From JANMMJ01 sp964543235 (GTDB lineage: Bacteria > Pseudomonadota > Alphaproteobacteria > Rhizobiales > Aestuariivirgaceae), in NCBI GenBank assembly GCA_964543235.1, contig CAZIXE010000085.1, positions 1 through 14,742 of the forward strand: a stretch of DNA of 14,742 nucleotides, in the 5' to 3' direction. A program made the position numbers and the translations under genes. Under the pieces are notes generated by a model. The model did no database searches, was not told the origin of the DNA, and saw only the letters and a list, made by a program, of their open reading frames with translations. This document shows positions 1 to 7,703 of the stretch, piece after piece. Within the stretch, counting starts at the first letter, position 1; each line of letters opens with the position of its first letter.

Positions 1-982
1 TGTTGATGCCGAGCGAACGGCAAGCAATCTCATCCTCGCGCAGCGCCTCCCAGGCTCGGCCGACCGGCAGCCCGCGCAGGCGGATGGTGACAAGATTGGT
101 AATCAGGGCCAGGACGAGGATGACATAATAGAGAAAAATGATGCGGTAGATGGGCTTGTGCTCAAGACCGAAAGTGGCGGCAAAGCCGGTGTCGGAACTG
201 TCGAAGGGAAGCCCGAAGAAGGATGGCCTCGGAATGTCGCTGATGCCGTTGGGGCCGCCGGTGAACTCGGCCCAGTTGATGAGTATGACCCGGATGATCT
301 CGCCGAAGGCCAGGGTCACGATGGCGAGATAGTCACCGCGCAGGCGCAGCACCGGAAAGCCGAGGATGATGCCCCAGAGAGCGGCAAGAAAGCCGGCAAC
401 TGGCAGGGTGATGAAGAAGGCCCAGGGCAGAATGCCCTCGCCGAACCAGTGCGGAAAGTAGACAGTGGCGAGCAGCGCGTAGGTATAGGCGCCCACTGCA
501 TAGAAGGCGACATAGCCGAGATCGAGAAGGCCGGCGAGACCAACCACGATGTTCAGTCCCCAGCCGAGCATGATGTAGGTGAGCATCAGGATCGCCAGAT
601 CCATGATCTGGCGTTCACGCGCACCGGTGAGACCGGCAAGGAACGGCAGTATGATGGCGAAGGCCAAGAGCAGAAGGCCGACGTGTCTTGTGTAGGGCTC
701 CAACGCGCGGCCGATGCCGAGGCTGGGGAGCGTCAGGCCGGCAGAAGCGCGGGAACTGTACAGGTTAAGCAGGATGCGGCCGGCCATGACGATGGCGACG
801 AGGGTAAAGACCATGCCCCAGCGATGCACCAGGATGAGCCCGCCCTGCAGCGCCTCAACCTTGAGGCCGATGATGGGGCCGAGAATGGCAAGGGCAAGGA
901 CTCCGGTGAGCACGGCGTCCTTGATGAGCGCCGGGCCATTGATGGCAGTGGTTCCGGTGGCGGGATTGGCGGGCGTTGCCAT
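1..982 (-). CDS. livM: Branched-chain amino acid ABC transporter permease LivM (3' end beyond window)
   Basis: Inner-membrane permease that pairs with LivH to import leucine, isoleucine, valine or related substrates. The frame is open from the ATG at 982 to the window edge, giving 327 residues. An N-terminal extension with extra hydrophobic segments (residues about 22-75) resembles that of E. coli LivM. The LivM core follows: GLNIVVGLAGLLDLGY (about 142-157) and the GAYTYALL segment. A cytoplasmic loop, ALREDEIACRSLGIN, lies at the visible end (about 313-327) and matches the ATPase-coupling loop of this family. The start lies 3 bp after the livH stop, so the two are co-transcribed. The ATPase genes livG and livF are expected just outside the window on the left. 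No strong ribosome site is visible, so translation may be coupled to livH. The family call is firm; substrate specificity is inferred. Confidence 0.93.
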   Translation of the reverse strand, partial: MATPANPATGTTAINGPALIKDAVLTGVLALAILGPIIGLKVEALQGGLILVHRWGMVFTLVAIVMAGRILLNLYSSRASAGLTLPSLGIGRALEPYTRHVGLLLLAFAIILPFLAGLTGARERQIMDLAILMLTYIMLGWGLNIVVGLAGLLDLGYVAFYAVGAYTYALLATVYFPHWFGEGILPWAFFITLPVAGFLAALWGIILGFPVLRLRGDYLAIVTLAFGEIIRVILINWAEFTGGPNGISDIPRPSFFGLPFDSSDTGFAATFGLEHKPIYRIIFLYYVILVLALITNLVTIRLRGLPVGRAWEALREDEIACRSLGIN

Positions 983-985
983 GAA

Positions 986-1921
<936 letters not shown>

Positions 1922-2088
1922 CGCGTCCCCTTGCCCTGACACACCCAATCTGGCCGCTCTTTGGCGACGGCTTCCCACATTGCTTAGACCGGCCCCGGGA
2001 CAAAGGCAAGACAAGTCGATGGTGGCAGCAGTTGCTTTCGAGGCCGGATTGTGAGAAGGCGGCGGGCGACGCAGCCCATCCGGATACC

Positions 2089-2523
2089 ATGGTAGTCTTG
2101 CTCCGCCTCGCCGTCTTCAGCGCTCTGGTTTTCTTCTCCCCGGTCATAACGCATGCGGGAGGCACTGCCGAAGTCGACGCACTGATCAGCCAGTATTCAG
2201 CGCGCTACGGGGTGCCAGAGGATCTCGTCCGCCGGATCATCAGACGCGAGAGCAATTTCAATCCGGCCGCCTACCGCGCCGGCAACTGGGGACTGATGCA
2301 GATCAGGCACCAGACTGCGCGAACCATGGGCTATCGCGGCCCTCCCAAAGGGCTGCTGGACGCGGAGACCAACCTGATGTTCGGCGTCAAGTACCTGGCA
2401 GGTGCCTATCTGGTGGCCGGCGGCAACGCGGCAAAGGCCATGCGGCTTTACCGCAGCGGCTACTACTACGAGGCGAAGCGCAAGGGCTTGCTCGAGGAAA
2501 CGGGACTCAAGCGCACGAATTGA
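2089..2523 (+). CDS. Small secreted lytic transglycosylase (SLT domain)
   Basis: Periplasmic or exported muramidase-like enzyme that would cleave the MurNAc-GlcNAc bond of peptidoglycan. From the ATG at 2089 the protein has 144 residues. Residues 1-23 form a signal peptide (hydrophobic core followed by THA-GG). The SLT fold follows: GVPEDLVRRIIRRESNFNPA (41-60) with the likely catalytic Glu54, then NWGLMQI (66-72), and LMFGVKYLAGAYLVAGG (96-112) leading to a YRSGYYY end (121-127). It is short, essentially a bare catalytic domain. A TTG start at 2032 would add 19 residues before the signal peptide and is less likely, although no clear ribosome site precedes 2089. It is divergent from livH and 126 bp upstream of the RTX gene on the same strand. 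Roles in wall turnover or in making room for a secretion apparatus are inference. Confidence 0.88.
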   Translation: MVVLLRLAVFSALVFFSPVITHAGGTAEVDALISQYSARYGVPEDLVRRIIRRESNFNPAAYRAGNWGLMQIRHQTARTMGYRGPPKGLLDAETNLMFGVKYLAGAYLVAGGNAAKAMRLYRSGYYYEAKRKGLLEETGLKRTN

Positions 2524-2638
2524 GCCGGCAGCAGCGTGGGGCAATGGGTCACCTTCTCCGGCCGGGGCAAGGCCCTATGCTGAGTTGCATTCGGCTTCCC
2601 CGGGGAGCAGCAGCTTGCTGGCGGAAGCAGCTGCCGAT

Positions 2639-2644
2639 GGAGGG
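2639..2644 (+). promoter_or_regulatory. Ribosome binding site of the RTX gene
   Basis: GGAGGG ends 5 bp before the ATG at 2650. It is a strong Shine-Dalgarno match and fixes this start for the RTX protein. Confidence 0.75.
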
Positions 2645-2649
2645 CAGAC

Positions 2650-4038
2650 ATGGCCACCATAAATGGTACAGACGCCAGCGATGTCTTGCCGGGAACGGCA
2701 GACAACGATTCGATCTCCGGATTCGGCGGCAACGATACGATCGAGGGTAACAGCAATCGGGACACGCTGTCGGGCGGTGCCGGGAACGACTTGATCTACG
2801 CCCATCTCGCCGGCAATCCGGCCGGAAGCTTCGTTGGCGACATCATTTACGGCGGGCTCGGCCGCGATACGCTGATCGGCAGCCAGGGTGCGGACTGGAT
2901 CTCTGGCGGCGACGGCGACGACCTCATTCAGGGCTATTACGGCGGAGACACGCTCACGGGTGGCGATGGCGACGACCGGCTCTATGGCCACAGCCCCGGC
3001 AGTGCCGCGGGCTTTGCCGACGGCGACAGCATATCAGGCGGCCCCGGCAACGATACGGTGTTTGCGTCCATGGGGCCGGACACGCTGGCGGGCGGTGCTG
3101 GAGTCGACTGGCTGGACTATTCTTTCTCCACCAAGGGCGTGACGGCAACGATCAATGGCAGCGCGTCGACCAGCGAAACGTATGACAACGATCAGCTCGA
3201 TGGCTTCGAAGCGTTCAAGGGATCTGCCTTCAGAGACTGGATTACCGGCGGCTCGATCGCCGGGGCGACCATCGATGGCGGTGATGGTGCCGACAGCATC
3301 GAAGCGGGAACCGGCGCGCAGGTCATTTTCGGCGGGGCGGGCGGTGATGAGATCTATGCGGACAGCAAGTCCACAATTGCCGCGGCGGACGGGGATGACA
3401 AGGTCTATGGCGGTGGCGGCGCGGATTACCTGTCGGCCGGCGGGGGAAATGACACGGTCTATGGCGGACCCAGAAACGACTCCGTCTTCGGTTCTTCTGG
3501 TCACGATCTCCTGAAGGGCGGCGACCAGGACGATCTCATTGTTGCCGGTGCCGGCAATGACACGATTGACGGCAATGGCAGCGGCGGCATCGGCCGCCCG
3601 GATCCGGCTGAGACCAACAGGCTTTACGGCGATAGTGGCAATGACCTGATCAAGGGTGCGGCCGGCGCCGACACGATCGACGGTGGCACGGGTCAGGACA
3701 AGCTCTTCGGATATGCCGGAAACGACTCGCTGAGCGGCTATTTCGGGGCGGACACGATCGATGGCGGTATCGGCAATGACACGCTGCGCGGCGGAGAGGA
3801 AGCCGGAGCGACGGATCGTTTTGTCTTTGCGCCGCTCTATGGCAGCGACACAGTCATTGATTTCGAGGACGGGACTGACCGCCTTGATCTGTCCGGTTTC
3901 GGCTTCGCGAACAAGGCGGCGGCGCTCGCCCTGTTCAGCCAGTCGGGGAGCGACGTGATCTTCACGAAGGGTACAGATACGCTGACGCTGGTCGGCATCC
4001 CGCTGTCCGTCATCACCGGAATCGACCTCATCATTTGA
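2650..4038 (+). CDS. RTX-repeat calcium-binding protein, probable type I secretion substrate
   Basis: 462-residue acidic, glycine- and aspartate-rich protein. Well over a dozen degenerate nonapeptide repeats of the GGxGxDxUx type run from about residue 15 to 390, for example GGAGNDLIY, GGDGDDLIQ and GGIGNDTLRGG. Such repeats bind calcium and fold into a parallel beta-roll outside the cell. There is no signal peptide and no separate N-terminal enzymatic domain. The last 75 residues (RFVFAPLYGSDTVIDFEDG onward) resemble the C-terminal secretion region of serralysin-like type I substrates, including a hydrophobic GIDLII end. Two interruptions without repeats (about 159-195 and 235-245) may be loops. 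No HlyB/HlyD/TolC-type exporter genes are in the window. It converges on the aminotransferase gene with 24 bp between stops. The family is firm; surface or matrix roles are guesses. Confidence 0.9.
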   Translation: MATINGTDASDVLPGTADNDSISGFGGNDTIEGNSNRDTLSGGAGNDLIYAHLAGNPAGSFVGDIIYGGLGRDTLIGSQGADWISGGDGDDLIQGYYGGDTLTGGDGDDRLYGHSPGSAAGFADGDSISGGPGNDTVFASMGPDTLAGGAGVDWLDYSFSTKGVTATINGSASTSETYDNDQLDGFEAFKGSAFRDWITGGSIAGATIDGGDGADSIEAGTGAQVIFGGAGGDEIYADSKSTIAAADGDDKVYGGGGADYLSAGGGNDTVYGGPRNDSVFGSSGHDLLKGGDQDDLIVAGAGNDTIDGNGSGGIGRPDPAETNRLYGDSGNDLIKGAAGADTIDGGTGQDKLFGYAGNDSLSGYFGADTIDGGIGNDTLRGGEEAGATDRFVFAPLYGSDTVIDFEDGTDRLDLSGFGFANKAAALALFSQSGSDVIFTKGTDTLTLVGIPLSVITGIDLII

Positions 4039-4062
4039 CGCGCAAAACGCTGGGGTGAGGGA

Positions 4063-5274
4063 TCACACGAGGAGCGCCAGTGCCGTCCGGAGCCTCGCCA
4101 TGCCGGTGGTGATGTCGGCCTCGCTGGTGGCGAAAGACAGCCTGATGCAGTTCGAGCTTCCGAAGGCCGAACCCGGCACAGTGGCAACGCCGTGGTCTTC
4201 GACCAGCCAGTCGCAAAGTTCGGTGACCGTCGTCAAAACGCGATTGCCGGCTTTCCTGCCAATAAAGGCGCTGACATCGGGAAAAGCATAGAAGGTCGCG
4301 GCAATCGGGGCGGTTCTGATGCCGGGGATGGCCATGAGACCGGCGAGCACCAGGTCGCGGCGCTGGCGGTAGCGGTCGACCATCCGCCGCACCTCGTCGC
4401 GCGGGGCCCTGAGCGCGGCCAGGGCCGCGTGCTGGACGAAGCTGTTGGCGCCGGCGCTCACCGCACTCTGCATGCTGGTACAGGCGCGAACAATCGGTCC
4501 GGGCGCGGCAACATAGCCGAGGCGCCAGCCCGTCATGGCGAAGCTCTTGGAAAAGCCGTTCACGGTGATGGTGCGCGGCTTCATGCCGGGCAGGGCACCG
4601 ATCGAGCAGGCCTCGCCCTCGAAAATGATGTACTCGTACATTTCATCGGCAAGCACCATAAGCCGGGGATGGCGCCGGACCACTGCGGCGATCGCTTCAA
4701 GTTCGGCGCGCGACCATACGGCGCCGCTTGGATTGTTGGGCGAGTTGAGCACCAGAAGCTTGGTCGCCGGGGTCAAGGCCGCGGCAATGCGGTGGGCGGG
4801 AACCTTGAAATCGTCTTCGAAACCGGCATCCAGGATGCGGGGGATGCCACCGGCCAGCCGCACGATGATCTCGTAGGATACCCAGTAAGGCGCAAGCAGA
4901 ATCACTTCATCGCCGGGCTCGATCATGGCGAGGACGACATTGGCGATCGCCTGCTTGACGCCATTGGCCATGGCAATTTCAGCCGGCGCATAGTCGAGGC
5001 CGTTCTCGGTTCGCAGTTTGGCGGAGACGGCTTCACGCAGTTCCGGGATGCCGGCTATGGGCGAATAGTGGGTGTGACCGGCCCGCATTGCGGCAGTCGC
5101 GGCTTTCTGGATGAAGAGCGGCGTGTTGAAGTCGGGCTCGCCAATGGTCATGCTGACCACATCCTTGCCCCGGGCACGCAGATCGCGGGTCTTCTGGGCC
5201 ATGCGGATGATGGCGCCCTCGTCGGTGGCGGAGGCACGGGCGGACAGCAATGCAGCTGGGTCAAACGGGGTCAT
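4063..5274 (-). CDS. Class I PLP-dependent aminotransferase (aspartate/aromatic type)
   Basis: Cytoplasmic pyridoxal-phosphate enzyme that moves an amino group from an amino acid to a 2-oxo acid; aspartate or an aromatic amino acid is the likeliest donor. The 403-residue length fits the family (about 390-410). Visible motifs are TIGEPDFNTP (43-52), HTHYSPIAGIPELREAV (67-83), LNSPNNPSG (176-184, cofactor and substrate binding), ADEMYEY (209-215, Asp210 for the pyridine nitrogen), NGFSKSFAMTGWRLGY (239-254, Schiff-base Lys243) and the C-terminal carboxylate-binding arginine in NCIRLSFATSE. All catalytic residues appear intact. The ATG at 5274 is in the expected place, though its ribosome site is weak. 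It sits alone, divergent from the lipoprotein gene and convergent with the RTX gene. Substrate cannot be set from sequence alone. Confidence 0.92.
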   Translation of the reverse strand: MTPFDPAALLSARASATDEGAIIRMAQKTRDLRARGKDVVSMTIGEPDFNTPLFIQKAATAAMRAGHTHYSPIAGIPELREAVSAKLRTENGLDYAPAEIAMANGVKQAIANVVLAMIEPGDEVILLAPYWVSYEIIVRLAGGIPRILDAGFEDDFKVPAHRIAAALTPATKLLVLNSPNNPSGAVWSRAELEAIAAVVRRHPRLMVLADEMYEYIIFEGEACSIGALPGMKPRTITVNGFSKSFAMTGWRLGYVAAPGPIVRACTSMQSAVSAGANSFVQHAALAALRAPRDEVRRMVDRYRQRRDLVLAGLMAIPGIRTAPIAATFYAFPDVSAFIGRKAGNRVLTTVTELCDWLVEDHGVATVPGSAFGSSNCIRLSFATSEADITTGMARLRTALALLV

Positions 5275-5350
5275 GGTCCGGCTCTATGCCATGCAGGCCT
5301 TGCGGCGTCGAGGCAGCATCCGCTAAATGCCGCTTTTAACACGAGGCTCC

Positions 5351-5710
5351 ATGCTCAAGACGCTTGTCGTGGCGCTGGCAGCGATGATTGTCGCTGGCTG
5401 CGCCGAATCCTCCAAAGTTGCTGTCACGGACCGGCAGCAGACCGTGCAAACCAAGTCCCGGTCGGAACCGATCTTCTATAATGGCAAGCACTATCGCTTG
5501 CGTTACGACTATGTCGATGGCGCCAATGCCTTTGACATGAAAGTGTCAGGGGAAACGGCGGCGATGACCGACAAGCAGGGCAAGGATGCCGAGGCAATCG
5601 CGGTCTCGTCGCTGCGTTATTTCGCCTGCCCCGACGGGCAGACCGGCAAGCTCATCGACAGGCCGCGTTATGCCGATGGCGTATGGAGCATGCAGGCGCG
5701 CTGCGGCTGA
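5351..5710 (+). CDS. Small hypothetical lipoprotein
   Basis: 119-residue protein I do not recognise as a named family. The N-terminus MLKTLVVALAAMIVAGC is a lipoprotein signal with the lipobox VAGC, giving lipidation at Cys17 and Ala at +2, so outer-membrane sorting is plausible. The mature part is hydrophilic, contains an FYNGKHYRLRYDYVDGANAF segment (about 43-62) and ends with two further cysteines (in YFACPDGQ and the final RCG) that could form a disulfide. The ATG at 5351 was chosen because ACGAGG lies 4 bp upstream and it begins the signal peptide exactly. An in-frame ATG at 5327 would add 8 residues without a better ribosome site. Its stop lies 6 bp from that of the convergent nirV. Confidence 0.8.
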   Translation: MLKTLVVALAAMIVAGCAESSKVAVTDRQQTVQTKSRSEPIFYNGKHYRLRYDYVDGANAFDMKVSGETAAMTDKQGKDAEAIAVSSLRYFACPDGQTGKLIDRPRYADGVWSMQARCG

Positions 5711-5729
5711 TCTTTCCTAGAGATCGGCC
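5705..5729. terminator. Possible bidirectional hairpin between convergent lipoprotein and nirV genes
   Basis: A 9-bp stem (GGCTGATCT with AGATCGGCC, one T-G wobble) around a 7-base loop spans both convergent stop codons. Neither side is followed by a run of T, so it is not a classic intrinsic terminator. It may slow polymerase or protect mRNA ends. Confidence 0.3.
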
Positions 5730-6424
5730 ACCAGCCGGAAGCCGATATTGGCTGGCGGCGTGCCCAGCGCGCAGCCACCGCTCGCGGGGTCGCGCACGAA
5801 GACAGAGATGGCGGCTTCGTGGAGGCCACCGGCCAGCAGTGCCGGGCAATGCGCCGCATCGGCGATGCCGGCATCGTTGCGCGCGCAGGTCGAAGTCCAT
5901 TCCCAGACATTGCCGGCGAGATCTGCGACGCCGTTGGCGGCGGAGCCGAAGCCTCCGCGCGGCCGCAGCCGCTTCGGAACTCGCTCCATCGTTCCATAGC
6001 CGGCGGCCCAGGCAAGCCGGGGGTCCGTGAAAAGCTTCTTTGCCGCGCCGCGGGTCTCATGCCCGGCAAGCTCATGCCATTCGGCGGCGGTCGGAAGCCG
6101 CCAGGACTGGCCAGTGCGGCCGTTGATCCAGGAGATGTATTCCTCGACGTCGAACCGGTTCACGCCGGTGACCGGATAGGCTGCATCTTCACTTCCCGGA
6201 GACTTCGGCAAGAAACTGCAGCCGCCACGATCGTAGCAGGCCTGCCACTCGGCGCGGCTGACTTCGTAGCGTGCGACGGCGAGGCGGGAACCATCCCGCA
6301 TCGCCACTGCAACCGTCTCGGGGGAGTGAGTGGCCTGGCGGTCCGGTGCCGCGGCCACCGCCAGTCCCGCAAGGCCGGCGACCAGCGCAAGCGGCAAGAC
6401 CTTGGCCAGGCCGAGAGTCAACAT
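5717..6424 (-). CDS. nirV: NirV: FGE-like (SUMF1-fold) partner of copper nitrite reductase
   Basis: 235-residue exported protein. Residues 1-26 are a signal peptide (LPLALVAGLAGLAVAAA). The rest has formylglycine-generating-enzyme-like landmarks: ARYEVSRAEWQACY (51-64), YPVTGVNRFDVEEYISWIN (83-101), WRLPTAAEWHELAG (108-121), DLAGNVWEWTSTC (168-180) and IGFRLV (227-232). Placed just after nirK it matches nirV of known nirK-nirV operons, whose biochemical role is not settled. The paired cysteines that make true FGE active are not seen in the C-terminal region, which has a single Cys218. Formylglycine formation is therefore unlikely. Cys63/69 and Cys180/193 could form disulfides. The ATG at 6424 is preferred because GGAG lies 8 bp upstream (6433-6436). 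A GTG at 6433 would overlap the nirK stop by 4 bp. Either way it is co-transcribed with nirK. Confidence 0.85.
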   Translation of the reverse strand: MLTLGLAKVLPLALVAGLAGLAVAAAPDRQATHSPETVAVAMRDGSRLAVARYEVSRAEWQACYDRGGCSFLPKSPGSEDAAYPVTGVNRFDVEEYISWINGRTGQSWRLPTAAEWHELAGHETRGAAKKLFTDPRLAWAAGYGTMERVPKRLRPRGGFGSAANGVADLAGNVWEWTSTCARNDAGIADAAHCPALLAGGLHEAAISVFVRDPASGGCALGTPPANIGFRLVADL

Positions 6425-6429
6425 TGCCG

Positions 6430-7605
6430 TCACTCCACCATGCTGATGACTTGCGGCTCACTCACCTGCATCATCAGGTCGTCGTCCCACTCGCCGTCAA
6501 CCACGACATGGGCGGTGGCACCCAACATGACCGCCTCGATGAGGTTGTGGTTCACATAGGCGTAGATGCCGGGCTGCCGAAAGGTATAGAGCATGGCGCC
6601 CGCCGAGCCACCGCGAATGAACCAGGTTTCGAGGTTGGTCTCGGGGCGATCATTGAAGGAACCGCCTTCCCAGACATAATCACCGTGGCCGCCGATCAGG
6701 TGCGGACGGCTGTCGCGGTTGGCCTGGGCATGGAGGAACAGGACCCGTTCGCCGGTTCTGGCCTTCAGGGCGTTGTCGCCGGTCAGCGCGCCGACCTTGC
6801 CGTTGAAGACGACATGAGTCGGTGTCAGCTTGCGCATGACTTCCAGCGAGTCGACGAAGTCGTCGCCGGCTGCTTCATAGGTCTTGTAGTTTCCGTTTTC
6901 GTCACGGGGAACATAGAAATCCTGTTCGCCGATGTAGTAGGCGCGGTCATAGGTCAGCGGCTTGCCGGCCGCATCCTTGAGCCCGTCGCGCGGCAGGACC
7001 ATCACCGCGCCATTCATACCCTTCACGACATGATAGGGGATCATCGCGTCACCGGGGGCGCAGTGGTAGACGAACACGCCTGGCTTGGTTGCCTTCCAGC
7101 GCAAGACCGTCTGCTGGCCGGGCTGGACCTTGGTCAGCGCGCCACCGCCCAGTCCGCCGGTTGCGGAATGGAAGTCGATGTTGTGCTCCATCAGGTTTGT
7201 CTTGGGGTTCTTGAGCGTGACTTCGACATAGTCGCCCTCATGCGCAACGATCATCGGGCCGGGAACCGTGCCGTTGAATGTGAGGGCCCAGGTTTCAGTG
7301 CCTTCGTCGTCAAGCTCGATCTTCTTTTCCTCGATGACCAGTGTGACCTCGATGATCTTCGGGCCTCCGACAGCCACCTGATCATGGGCAGGCAGGAAGG
7401 GCGGTGCGACCATTTCCTGGCGGATGCGGGGAAGCGATGAGACGTCAACTGCTGCCGGCTTCCTGGCGACAGCCGGCATCACTTCCTCAACGGCAGCGGC
7501 CTTGCCGGCCAGCAGGGCGCCTGCGACCGAGCCCGCGGAGAAGAGCCCGGCAGTCTTCAGAAAATTGCGGCGTCCCGTTGCATCGGTTGTTGTCATTCTT
7601 GGCAT
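6430..7605 (-). CDS. nirK: Copper-containing nitrite reductase (NO-forming), class I
   Basis: Periplasmic enzyme of denitrification that reduces nitrite to nitric oxide with electrons from a cupredoxin or cytochrome c. The 391-residue protein has a Tat signal (GRRNFLKTAG, RR at 12-13) and two cupredoxin domains. Type 1 copper ligands by homology are His141, Cys182, His192 and Met197 (EHNIDFHSA; YHCAPGDAMIPYHVVKGM). Type 2 ligands are His146, His181 and His353 (in VNHNLIEA). Catalytic Asp144 and His302 (in RPHLIGGHGDYVWE) are present, so the enzyme should be active. There is no fused cytochrome or extra cupredoxin domain. The start at 7605 has AGAGGAG 8 bp upstream; a GTG at 7614 lies inside the ribosome-site region. 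It is followed by nirV 5 bp on and preceded by its own promoter and nsrR, suggesting regulation by NO and oxygen. Confidence 0.97.
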   Translation of the reverse strand: MPRMTTTDATGRRNFLKTAGLFSAGSVAGALLAGKAAAVEEVMPAVARKPAAVDVSSLPRIRQEMVAPPFLPAHDQVAVGGPKIIEVTLVIEEKKIELDDEGTETWALTFNGTVPGPMIVAHEGDYVEVTLKNPKTNLMEHNIDFHSATGGLGGGALTKVQPGQQTVLRWKATKPGVFVYHCAPGDAMIPYHVVKGMNGAVMVLPRDGLKDAAGKPLTYDRAYYIGEQDFYVPRDENGNYKTYEAAGDDFVDSLEVMRKLTPTHVVFNGKVGALTGDNALKARTGERVLFLHAQANRDSRPHLIGGHGDYVWEGGSFNDRPETNLETWFIRGGSAGAMLYTFRQPGIYAYVNHNLIEAVMLGATAHVVVDGEWDDDLMMQVSEPQVISMVE

Positions 7606-7613
7606 GGCTTCCA

Positions 7614-7620
7614 CTCCTCT
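7614..7620 (-). promoter_or_regulatory. Ribosome binding site of nirK
   Basis: AGAGGAG on the minus strand lies 8 bp before the ATG at 7605. It favours that ATG over the GTG at 7614, which overlaps the site. Confidence 0.7.
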
Positions 7621-7641
7621 TGGTCTGTCACATCTTAAAAC

Positions 7642-7658
7642 ATGTATTCTAAATACAT
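7642..7658. promoter_or_regulatory. NsrR operator over the nirK promoter
   Basis: The 17-bp dyad ATGTATTCTAAATACAT has perfect 7-bp arms around CTA. It departs by one base from the NsrR-type consensus I recall (ATGYATTTNAAATRCAT). It lies 37 bp upstream of the nirK ATG and contains possible -10 hexamers on the nirK strand (TAGAAT or TATTTA), so bound repressor would block polymerase. An nsrR gene lies immediately upstream. The site is seen directly; the regulator assignment combines family knowledge and context. Confidence 0.82.
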
Positions 7659-7676
7659 TATTTCAAGCGCTGTGAC

Positions 7677-7690
7677 TTGACCGAGATCAA
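7677..7690. promoter_or_regulatory. FNR/NnrR-type activator box upstream of nirK
   Basis: TTGACCGAGATCAA matches the FNR-family pattern TTGAT-N4-ATCAA with one mismatch. Its centre is 31-35 bp upstream of the candidate -10 elements within the NsrR operator, close to the class II activator position near -41.5. Which CRP/FNR-family member binds (FnrL, FixK, NnrR or DNR) cannot be told from the site. Confidence 0.7.
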
Positions 7691-7703
7691 CCGCGCCTCG
7701 AAT

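Noticed and set aside
2032..2088. Upstream TTG start for the transglycosylase
   Set aside because: It would place 19 polar residues before a canonical signal peptide that begins at the ATG at 2089.
2597..2606. Perfect palindrome TCCCCGGGGA downstream of the transglycosylase gene considered as a terminator
   Set aside because: It has no loop and no T tract follows, so it cannot act as an intrinsic terminator. It is probably chance in GC-rich DNA.
2650..4038. Repeated GGCGG/GACGAC-like units considered as a DNA repeat array or CRISPR
   Set aside because: The periodicity is of 27-base protein-coding units that vary freely at the DNA level and encode RTX nonapeptides. There are no constant repeats with unique spacers.
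4192..5481. Plus-strand open frame (429 codons) opposite the aminotransferase
   Set aside because: The opposite strand has every class I aminotransferase motif in order. This frame has no domain and runs into the lipoprotein gene in another frame.
6271..7440. Plus-strand open frame opposite nirK and nirV
   Set aside because: nirK is unmistakable on the minus strand with all copper ligands. The antisense frame shows no domain and straddles two genes.
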